Part shown: one piece after another, positions 55,427 through 64,000 of the stretch
Layout: the number at the start of each line of letters is the position of its first letter
How positions within the stretch are numbered: the stretch's first letter is position 1
Assembly: GCF_950295315.1 (NCBI RefSeq)
Contig: NC_080177.1
Location: forward strand, 82,569,452 to 82,633,451
Source: Erinaceus europaeus
Taxonomy: Eukaryota > Chordata > Mammalia > Eulipotyphla > Erinaceidae
Reading direction: 5' to 3'
Length of the DNA: 64,000 nt
Notes under the pieces: model-generated
Told to the model about the DNA's origin: nothing
Databases searched by the model: none
What the model saw: only the letters and a program-made list of their open reading frames with translations
Program-made: the position numbers and the translations under genes

Positions 55427-55785
55427 ATTATTTATTCCCTTTTGTTGCCCTTATTGTTTTTTTGTTGTAGTTATGATTGATGTCATTGTTGTTGGATAGG
55501 ACAGAGAGAAATGGAGAGAGGAGGGAAACAAGGGGAGAGAAAGACAGACACCTGCAGACCTGCTTCACTGCCTGTGAAGCGATTCCCCTGCAGGTGGGGA
55601 GCCGGGGGCTCGAACCGGGACCCTTACTCTGGTCCTTACACTTTGCGCCACATGCACTTAACCGCCTGTGAAGCGATTCCCCTGCAGGTGGGGAGCCGGG
55701 GACTCCAACCGGGACCATTACTCAGGTCCTTGCACTTTGCACCACATGCACTTAACCTGCTGCGCTATTGCCCGACTCCCATGGT
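55427..55785 (-). repeat. ERI-type SINE with 94-bp internal tandem duplication
   Basis: The segment gcctgtgaagcgattcccct ... catgcacttaacc, which spans the B box and tRNA-like head, occurs twice, starting at 55570 and 55664. The outer copy ends with ctgctgcgctattgcccgac. The rest of the SINE is normal down to the cccttttgttgcccttattg end. Confidence 0.93.
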
Positions 55786-55842
55786 CCCACTTCTAAGTGC
55801 CTCTTCTTCTGACTTGATAGTCACCTTGTGAAATAAATCAGT

Positions 55843-55998
55843 GGGGCCAGCGGGGTAGTTCACCTGGGCAGGTGCCTGCTTTGCCATGTTGGCTTGTCTA
55901 GGTTCTAGGCACACCCACTCATCACTGAGGGAGGCTGTGGTGCTATAGTGTCTTTCTCTGTCTCTTTGTCTCTTACTATCTTTCTATTGGGAAAAAAG
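55843..55998 (+). repeat. tRNA-like SINE fragment
   Basis: ggggccagcggggtagttcacctgggcag head, ggttctaggcacacccactc and a tctttctctgtctctttgtctc tract. Family uncertain. Confidence 0.5.
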
Positions 55999-56065
55999 TT
56001 AGCCTGCAGTGGAGCAGCCCCAGCGATGACAATTCAAAACAAAGAGTTGGCACATACTTACAGTT

Positions 56066-56492
56066 TGCCGGGCTAGCTTCGCAGGCGGGAGACAGACGAA
56101 CAGGGAATCATGGCTGAGCTGGGAACTCAGTTCAGTCTTTATTGATGAGCGAGAATGCAGTGTAATCAATCTAATCTCTCTTCATTAGAAAGTCCTGTCC
56201 TTTATATCTCCTGAGGCCGAAGTGTCAGGAAGAGGAAGTAAATAGGCTAGGGGGTGGGGAGAAGGAAAAAAGTGCAAACCAGTGGGGATTAAATGGTGGA
56301 AAACAGGACATGACTAAGAGAGGGGGCGGAGTGGAAAAAGAGCGAGAACCAGAGGGGACTAAACCAATGCGGGTCTCAAACAAAACAATGATTATGTAAA
56401 TAGACCACAGTGTTAAATTAAATTAAGCAAGGCAAGCAAACCTAACCTAACGTGATGATCAAAACAGAAGGGGTCTTAGAAGCAGACCAACA
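56066..56492 (-). mobile_element. Solo LTR (ERV), 427 bp, 6-bp TSD
   Basis: The plus strand starts TGCCGGGCTAG and ends AGACCAACA. acagtt is duplicated at 56060-56065 and 56493-56498. On the minus strand it shows AATAAAGACTGAACTGAG as R-region polyadenylation signal. Same family as 27823-28419 but with only one copy of the 22-bp unit. No viral genes adjoin it. Confidence 0.92.
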
Positions 56493-56849
56493 ACAGTTTA
56501 CTTACAGGGCCAAGGAATTTAGAGATAATACACACACACCATCACCATCAGTTGTGACTTTTTTTCATAAAAAGTCATTTATTTATTACACAAGGGTGGG
56601 AGGGAGAAAGAGGGGGGTGTGGAAGAGAGAGAGAGAGAGAGATTCACAGGAGACGGAGAGAGCTGCCACTCTCTAGTACATGGGATATTTACTGGGAACC
56701 TCAGTCACAGGAATTTCCCATTCTACCTTTTGAGATCTTTCCCCATCACAATTGTGGGAAGCTTTGTGACTGAGGATTCTCAGGTTGTTTCCAGAGTCAT
56801 TGGGTTTGAACTTATTTCATGGAGACCCACCCACAGGCTGTTTTTTTTT

Positions 56850-57340
56850 TAATTACTTAATTTAGTAATGATTAACAAGATCATAGGACCAGAGGGGTAC
56901 AGTTCCACACAGTTCCCACCACCAGGACTCCATATCCCATCCCCTCTCCTGATGGCTTTCCTGTTCTTTAACCTTGTGGGAGTATGGATGGACCCAGGGT
57001 CATTATGGGGTGCAGAAGGTGGAAGGTCTGGCTTCTGTAATTGCTTCCCCACCGAACATGGGTGTTGGCAGGTGGATCCATATTCCCAGCCCTGCCCTGT
57101 CTTTCCCTAGTGTGGTGGGTTTAGGGAGGTGGGGTTCTAGGATACATTGGGAGGTGGTCTGCCCAGGGAAGTCAGGTTGGCGTCATGGTAGCATCTGCAA
57201 CTTGGTGGCTGAAAAAGCTTTAAGATATAAAGCAGAACAAATTGTTTAGTAATCAGGAACCTAAAAGTAAGAATATAGCAGATGAGGTTTGTGGTCTCCA
57301 TTTTGGAAAAAGCTAGTAGGTCTATATTTTAAGGTCCTTG
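56850..57340 (-). mobile_element. Hedgehog L1 3' UTR
   Basis: Reverse-oriented: attacttaatttagtaatg, gaggggtacagttccacacag, gaacatgggtgttggcaggtg, ggcgtcatggtagcatctgc, gtctccattttggaaaaagc. Fairly complete. Confidence 0.87.
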
Positions 57341-58167
57341 TCTTTATGCAAGATACCATTTCAATAGCTACTGTTCCAACATATTTTTTTGCCTTTTTTT
57401 TTTAATGAAACTAAACTGAAATGAACTAAGCCTGCTAAGGACCCACACCCATAATTATTAATGGTAATTATTAATTTACCCAAAACATCTTTCAGTCACT
57501 TGGTCACTGATAATTGTGTAGTGTTCTAAGAACACTAGATAGAGAGTGTTGTGTTTAAAATATGAATGGTTTTACTTAAATTTTAGCTGGCAAGCCAGGT
57601 AGACTGCAAATTATTTCCTAGGATTCTGAATCAGTGAAAGGCATTTATGTTGGCACTTTTATGAGTTTCTGAAATCCAATTTGAGTGACAAAAATTGGGT
57701 AAGAATGAAAAATGTCAAACAGGAGTTTATAAAGTGGTATCTTTTAGTCAGACATATTTGAATAATTTTTAAACGAATTGGTATGGAAACAAGAGTTTGT
57801 GGAAAAAGCAGTTGAAAGATATTAAAAACAATTTTAGAAGATGACAAATAACTAATTCTATGCCTTCAGAACAAAGAAAGCAGAAATGTTTGAGATGTTT
57901 GAGTACTTCGCTTAGGACTCAACTTTTAAAGTCTGCTATTTTTAATCTTACTCTCTTGTGTACAAGCAAAACTGAGTTAGACATATTTTAGAATTAATGT
58001 TGTTACGAGATGTGAGTCTGTTCAACTTTATATATAGCTTACTTCAGAAAAAAGTTCATAGTCCAATTATTTGGTAGGGTAGTTTTGACTTGCACGTTAT
58101 TGGGATTCATGTACACTATGGTCAGTTTAATAATTTCTGGAAAGCGACATTTAATATTGTCCTTGTG
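57341..58167. other. Unique AT-rich sequence
   Basis: No repeat or coding signature is recognised. Confidence 0.4.
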
Positions 58168-58392
58168 GGATGGGGAGGTGGTGCACCTGGTTGAGCGCAC
58201 ATGTTAACAGTGCACAAGGACCCAGGTTTGAGCCCCCGGTTCCCACCTGCGGGGGAAAGCATTGCAAGTGGTGAAGCAGGGCTGCAGGTGTCTCTTTTTC
58301 TTTGTCCCTCTCTATCTCCCCCTACTCTTTTGATTTCTGACTGTCTCTATCCAATAAATAAAGGTAATAAAAAATTTCAAAAAAGGTTGCTC
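58168..58392 (+). repeat. Short-form tRNA SINE
   Basis: gggatggggaggtggtgcacctggttgag, caggtttgagccccc, cacctgcgggggaaagc, pyrimidine body and tatccaataaataaagg tail. Complete. Confidence 0.9.
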
Positions 58393-58754
58393 CTTGTCTT
58401 ATGCCCATAATTATCCCTGCTGTTTTGTGTTATGTTTAACTCATGCTTAACCACATTCACCAGAGTGAATGTGATTGATTTTTTTTTTTTTCTTACCCGG
58501 AGATAATTTGTGTTTGACACTTCATCAGAAAGAACTAAAAACTTTAATTTACATTTAGTTAAACGTTTCCTAGAAATTCCACCCCAAAGGAAGCATGACC
58601 ACTGTATAATAGATAGTATAATTATTACTTACAATGTCTTGTCTTGAATTGTGTCTGATCATCATTGCTAGTTATAAGAGAAGCTGTGTCACTACCTACT
58701 GTTGGTCTGTTTAGTGTCTCCCAAACAAAATCCGGCTCATCTAAGAAGGAGAGG

Positions 58755-59040
58755 CTGCTGGGTGGTGGCCTACACAGGGCACATCCTTGAGTCTTCAGGC
58801 ATGAGAGTCTCTTTGCATAACCATTATGCTATCTGCCCATAGCACATCTTAATATGTGCAAGATCTTGATTCAAGCCCTAGTCCTGCCTGCAAGAGAGCT
58901 TCAGAAGCAGTGGAGCAGTGCTGCAGATGTCTCTCCTCTGTATCTGTGTATATATAGATTAATATATATGCGCCACTGGGATTGGTAGAGTATGTTGTCA
59001 CAAAGCTTCAGCAATAACCCTGGTGGGAAACCAAAATGAA
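58755..59040. repeat. Two degenerate SINE pieces, head to head
   Basis: 58790-58842 reads gtcttcaggcatgagagtctc and tgcataaccattatgc (minus orientation). 58850-59035 reads gatcttgattcaagccctag, ggagcagtgctgcagatgtctc and caataaccctggtggg (plus orientation). Confidence 0.7.
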
Positions 59041-59079
59041 GAAAATGGATAGGGATTTTGTACTGGCCTGTTTTTTTTT

Positions 59080-59332
59080 TAATTTTTTATATTTATTTAT
59101 TTATTCCCTTTTGTTGTCCTTGTTTTATTGTGTTGTTGAATAGGACAGAAAGGAATGGAGAAAGGAGGGGCAGACGGGGAGAGAAAGACAGACACCTGCA
59201 GACCTGCTTCACTGCCTGTGATGCGACTCCCCTGCAGGTGGGGAGCCGGGGACTTGAATCGGGATCCTTATGCATGTCCTTGCGCTTTGTGCCACGTGTA
59301 CTTAACCTGCTGCGCCACCGCCCGACTCCCAG
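59080..59332 (-). repeat. ERI-type SINE (long form)
   Basis: Reverse-oriented from gggagtcgggcggtggcgcag through a B box changed to ggattcaagtcccc, gtcgcatcacaggcagtgaag and pyrimidine tract to an AATAAATAAATAAATATAA tail. Confidence 0.92.
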
Positions 59333-59459
59333 TGTATTGGCCTGTTTTAAGAGTAACATGTTTCAGTATTTCTAAGGTATTCTTTACCACATGAAAATTT
59401 CAGTGTAGAAACTCATAATGTGTTTATTTGCATTTTTCTTTCCTTTCTTCCCCTACATA

Positions 59460-60165
59460 GATGGATTGTATTAGTGATTTCATATTGACTTTAGAGATTA
59501 TGACAGGGTATCATTCTATGCCATTCCCACCACCGAGTTCTATGTCCCTATTCCCTCCATTGGCATCTGTACTAATTTATGAAAAGTCGCAGACATTGGT
59601 TTATGGGTTGACTTCATATCTATCACAATCACTATCTATATCTATTTTTTTTTATTTTTGCCCAATTTCCTTTAAGGTCCCACCTTCACTCTTCACTTCG
59701 TCTCTAAGTACCACCTATACCTACTATTACTTCCAAGGATCCTTTCTTTTTTCCTCTTCTCTCTCAGATGAGAGAAACAATGCCAGACTTCTTCGGGGAT
59801 TTCCAGATTCACTTTCCTTTTAGTGACATTATAAAAACAAGATTGCTGGTGACATATACTTCCATCCCAATGGAACTGGGATTCAGAGCCCCTGGTCATC
59901 TTTCCCTCAAATTGACCCCTCTGGGAATATGGATTAAAATTCTTGTTGGGGTGCAGAAGGTGGGAGTTCTGGCTTCTGTCATTGCTTCTCTGCTGGGGAC
60001 ATGGGTGTTGGCAGGTGGGTCCACACCCCCAGCCTATTTCTATCTTTCCCTAGTGGGGCAGGGCTCCGGAGAGGTGGGGTTCCAGGAAAGATTGATGAGG
60101 TTGTCTGCCCAGGGAAGTCAAGATGGTATCATGGTAGCATCTGCAACTTGGTGGCTGACAGACAG
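59460..60165 (-). mobile_element. Old hedgehog L1 3' UTR
   Basis: Reverse-oriented: ggtatcattctatgccattcc, ggaactgggattcagagcccc, ggacatgggtgttggcaggtg, atcatggtagcatctgcaac. It parallels 28436-28960 in content and age. Confidence 0.8.
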
Positions 60166-61849
60166 AAAAGAAAAGAAAAAAATAGGAAAGCCCTTAGCCC
60201 CATTCCACTACTAGTGAAGATTTCTCCTTGCATGGTTCTTCCATGTCATGACTGGGGACTTCAACCCAGGTCCTCATATATCTATAGTATAAAATATCAC
60301 CACCTTGCTAGTTGTTCCAGATACTGAAAAGCAGATACTAGAATTCATAGAAAGTGACTTAAAGAGTGATAATCTCATCTTTACAGAGCTAGTGTTACTG
60401 TCTCAGAGCACTGCAGTTTCCTTTATTTTTGATGGAAGCACTGCTGTCACATACTAAGTAAGTATCCTCGTGTAACAAAGAAAAGATAATCTCGTGTTTT
60501 ATTGTGAAGTTCAGGATGCTAAAGGATGATCACAGTGAAAACGGACGAAATTGTACTCACTAGCACTTAGCGTCCCTAAGTGAGTCCATTTGTATTTCTA
60601 ATTTAAGACTTTATTCCTTTGTGAAAAAAATCATTTGTCATCATTTCTACATGAGGTGTTTGTCATGTAATATTCTGTAATGAATGCTGTTGTTCTGTTT
60701 TCTGGAACAAGTCCATAAGTTTAATGTGAATCTAATAATGTGACCTGTATAAGCAAAAATCGTCTTAGTGTGTTTCTGATATGCATTTGCAGGACTTCCA
60801 TGTCATTCTTGAATTTATTAGGAAAAGGATGTTAAAAATGACCCCATATGAGTGTTTGTATTAAAATTTCTATATATTGCTGATAATCAATGTAATGGAT
60901 GAAACAAATTTAATTCTGAAAACATGATAGTCTAGTTTTCTGCTTAGTAACATAAGCTGTTGCTATTTCTCAGAACCGCACGTGGACAGACAAGGTTTTG
61001 GAAATAGTGATTTACCAGGATGTAATAGATTTATAGGTTGCACCTTATAAATTCAGGTTAACCTTAGACCAAAGAGTCGGATTTTACTCATCTGCTTATT
61101 ACATGTCTTGATGAATAAGATAGAGAATAAGCATCCTGACCCTTAGGGATATTAGATATTAGTAATTTGCATAGAAGACTAGAAGGAAATCAGAGTTAAA
61201 GAAAATCTGGGAACTCTTGCATAATGGTAGAAATAAGTGTATAAGAATTTGGATTGGGAAAACAGAACGTAAAGCGTAAGTAATAAATATATTCCAAATG
61301 TTATCTATTGCTTCAAAAACTATTAGTTTCAGTTTGAGAATTATTTGTAAGTTGGAAGACATTTGCTTAGACATACAATTCCAGCCTGGAGAAAATCCAG
61401 AGGTTCTAGATAGGAGAATTCAAGAGGAATCTACTGTAGACATACTATGCCGACAGTACAAAATGCCACCTAATATAGGTGAAGCGTAAGAAACAAAGGC
61501 GAGAACATACTGGGTGAAACTTAGATTACATGCTGTTCGTTGCAGCAGAGTGAAAACTCTGAAGGGAGAGGCGGGAAGGGCTCAAGCATATATTAGGGAC
61601 AGTGAGCTGGCTCCGAGAGTCATGCACAGGCATCTATCATGAGGCGGTAAAAACTCTCCTTATGTGACAACTATTTTGTAAACATTTCCCTGAATAGAGT
61701 GATTGGAAAAAAACACACCAAAGATCAGCTGTACCTAAGCAAAGAACTCGAGTAAAGAAAGGGAGGAGCATGCGGAATGGACTTTGAGGTCCTGGTGTAT
61801 GACATTGCAAAAGAACCCAAGTTGAGGGGGAGAGGGTTTTCTATATACT
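60166..61849. other. Unique sequence, longest repeat-poor stretch
   Basis: 1.7 kb without a recognisable repeat, exon or RNA. A 63-codon plus frame at 61298-61489 has no known motif. Confidence 0.42.
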
Positions 61850-62110
61850 TCCCCTTTTGTTCCTCTGTTGTTTTAACATTTTTTGTGGTTATTATTATTT
61901 TTATTACTGATGCTGTTGGTGGATAGGATGGAGAGAGGAGGGGAAGACAGAGAGGAGGAGAGGAAGACAGACACCTGCAGACCTGCTTCACCACCTGTGA
62001 AGCGACTCCCCTGCAGGTGGGGAGCCGGGGGCTCGAACCTGCATCCTTCTGCTGGTCCTTGCACTTTGCACCACCTGCGCTTAACCCGCTGCGCCACCGC
62101 TGGACTCCCG
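61850..62110 (-). repeat. ERI-type SINE (long form)
   Basis: Reverse-oriented: gggagtccagcggtggcgcag head, B box ggttcgagcccc, gtcgcttcacaggtggtgaag, pyrimidine tract with a small deletion, and aggaacaaaagggg end. Confidence 0.92.
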
Positions 62111-62317
62111 AGGGTGACAGTGTTTTACACACCTGCCACAGAAGATGGGAAGTTGAACCTGGGTGTGATCAATAGTACTGTAAGCCACTAACTCCCAATA
62201 AAGTGATTTAAGGGATTAAAAAAGAAAAGAAAAGAAAGAGAACCAAACAAGAAAGATTTTTATCTGAAGGATATGTGAATGTGAAGCTGAAACTCAGAAT
62301 TCCTTCCAGCCTCTTGT

Positions 62318-62356
62318 ATATATGTGTGTGTATATATATGTGTGTGTGTATATATA

Positions 62357-62395
<39 letters not shown>

Positions 62396-62398
62396 ATA
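62318..62398. repeat. (TG)n/(TA)n alternating tract
   Basis: About 80 bp of alternating TA and TG dinucleotides with three atatatatgtgtgtg-type modules. Confidence 0.95.
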
Positions 62399-62449
62399 GG
62401 CATTATTCTACTGAAATCTTAGTAAAACAGTATTTTTATTTTTTAATAG

Positions 62450-62645
62450 TTTAAAAAAATTTTTTTTACTATATTTATTGGATAGAGACAGACAGAAATA
62501 GAGAGGGAAGGGGGTGATAGAGAGACACCTGCAGCCCTGTTTCACCACTCGCAAAGCTTTCTCCCTGCAGGTGAGGACGAAGAGCTTGAATCCCGGTCCT
62601 TGCACACTGTAACATGCGCACTCAACCAGGTGCGCCACCACCTGG
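62450..62645 (-). repeat. Short-form tRNA SINE
   Basis: actatatttattggatagagac, acacctgcagccctgtttcacc, gcttgaatcccggtccttgc, caaccaggtgcgccaccacc: reverse complement. Confidence 0.87.
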
Positions 62646-62671
62646 CTCTGTAAAACGGTGATTTCACACTG

Positions 62672-62942
62672 TTCAGGGCGGTAGCGCAGCGGGTTAAGCG
62701 CACGTGGCGCAAAGCAGAAGGACCGGCAGAAGGATCCCGGTTCAAGCCCCCGGCTCCCCACCCGCAGGGGCGTCGCTTCCCAGGTGGTGAAACAGGTCTG
62801 CAGCTGTCTGTCTGTCCCCTGCTTCCCCTCCTCTCTTCATTTCTCTCTGTCCTATCCAACAAGGACAATAATAATAACTACAACAGTAAATTTACACAAC
62901 AAGGACAACAAAAGGGAATAAATAAATATTAAAAAATAAAAA
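62672..62942 (+). repeat. ERI-type SINE (long form) with conserved head
   Basis: gggcggtagcgcagcgggttaag head matches the A-box consensus, then cccggttcaagccccc (B box), gcgtcgcttcccaggtgg, shortened pyrimidine tract and gggaataaataaat tail. CpG-rich head. Confidence 0.92.
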
Positions 62943-62954
62943 GATGAATTCATC

Positions 62955-63092
62955 TATTCATTGATTTGTTTATTAGTGTGGGAGAGAGAAGAGGAAGAAG
63001 AAAAAGCGAGAAGACAATATAAGACTTGAACACGTGATGCTCTTGCCTCCAAGTTCAGCTTTCTAACCACTCTGCCACCTCCCGCGCTGCAA
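62955..63092 (-). repeat. tRNA-like SINE fragment
   Basis: attcattgatttgtttattag, a GAGAAGAGGAAGAAG tract, cttgaacacgtgatgctcttg and ctaaccactctgccacctcc resemble a reversed tRNA-derived SINE. Confidence 0.6.
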
Positions 63093-64000
63093 ATGTTTTA
63101 AATTAGCGACTTACTATGTGTCTTGAAGTAGGTTCAATGGATATAAACCCTCACATACCTTGAGATTTCACATTTTTTCTCTACTCCAGCAGATCAGAGC
63201 TGAGAAGAAAATGTTAATGAATACATGGTGACCTACTTTCCTTTTGAGATGTCTTGAAAACAAGCTTATTTTCTGATTCCAATAATCCAAGCCACATTTT
63301 AAACAGCCTTTATTGGCAGTAATAGAAAGCATGAGATTTTCTGCAGTGTGAAGCTTATTGAGATTTCAAACCTTGACATTGATGCCTCCTCCAAGTAGAA
63401 ATAACATTATAGAGGAAAGTAACCATTATGAATCAAGAATTTTAAAGAATACATCAAACTAATAACAGAGGCTTATCAGCAGAATATCCTGTTTAGACAA
63501 ATGTATACAAAGACAATTGTAAGTAGTTGCTGTTTAGGCTAAAGGATTAGTGTCAAACAAAACATGTGTCTTCTTATTAACGTCTTTTGTCAGTGCAAAT
63601 CAAAAGTAATCCAGTCATGCTGAAGAAGTACTACTATCAATGCTGAGATAAATCAAATGTAGTTATTTATAATAAAGGCTTGAAAACTGTCAGGATTAGT
63701 TTGCAGACTAATGCTATATTTCACAATAAGCGAAGAGATGTGTATATTTTTCTGTTACTAATCTAAGCTGTCTTAGCTGAATCAGTGTTTTCTTAAACTT
63801 AAAGGCTTTTTTTTTACTATAATTTTATCAGAATTTCCTTGTGATATATCTTTCTGTGAAGAATGAGATTTTTCTTATTTATTTAATTAAATTATTTCAT
63901 CAAAAAGTTATGTATCTGGTTTAAATATTGCCAACATGCCCATTCACAAGATGGGATACTTCACATTCTGAGGAGTCAATATGGAAAAATAGCTAGGTTC
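63093..64000. other. Unique AT-rich sequence
   Basis: No repeat, exon or RNA gene is recognised. Confidence 0.42.

Overview
This is vertebrate nuclear DNA, and I read it as a hedgehog genome (family Erinaceidae, most likely Erinaceus). The basis is the dense set of tRNA-derived SINEs with a conserved Pol III A/B-box head followed by a long pyrimidine-rich body (ERI-type SINEs as I know them), together with one L1 lineage whose long 3' UTR recurs at more than a dozen places. I found no host protein-coding gene, exon or RNA gene that I can defend. The window looks intergenic or deep-intronic. Almost every open frame is a SINE, a LINE or a simple-repeat artefact. Repeat boundaries are approximate unless a target-site duplication (TSD) is given. 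Layout: 1-4000 SINEs in unique DNA; 4010-6424 a hedgehog L1 with an inverted 5' arm, running into a 200-N gap; 6625-6917 the remaining half of an ERV LTR; 7-14 kb unique AT-rich DNA with scattered SINEs and an old L1 piece; 14.4-16.5 kb a young twin-primed L1 nested in an older L1; 18.2-20.2 kb a 5'-truncated non-LTR retrotransposon of the Jockey/CR1-like superfamily, not L1; 20-28 kb SINEs and L1 3' ends; 27.8-28.4 kb a solo LTR with an internal 22-bp minisatellite; 31.5-33.1 kb an L1 3' end carrying a second Jockey-like copy with an inverted 5' arm; 33-46 kb SINE/L1 mosaic; 46.3-47.5 kb a SINE whose pyrimidine tract has grown to about 1.1 kb; 47.7-48.4 kb a solo LTR inside a SINE; 50.76-51.18 kb a TSD-bounded composite made of the last ~45 bp of the Jockey-like LINE, an unrelated ~140-bp body and a 210-bp GAA/GGA tail; 51-64 kb more L1 3' ends, SINEs, another solo LTR and unique DNA. 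The most interesting item is the Jockey-like LINE. Two copies differ at only about 22 of 298 aligned residues, each has its own TSD, and one sits inside a hedgehog-type L1, so activity in this lineage looks recent. A third insertion shares only its 3' end, which would fit a SINE-like passenger using the LINE's machinery. An invertebrate-style Jockey-superfamily LINE recently active in a placental mammal is unexpected, and horizontal transfer is a reasonable hypothesis, but it is untested here.
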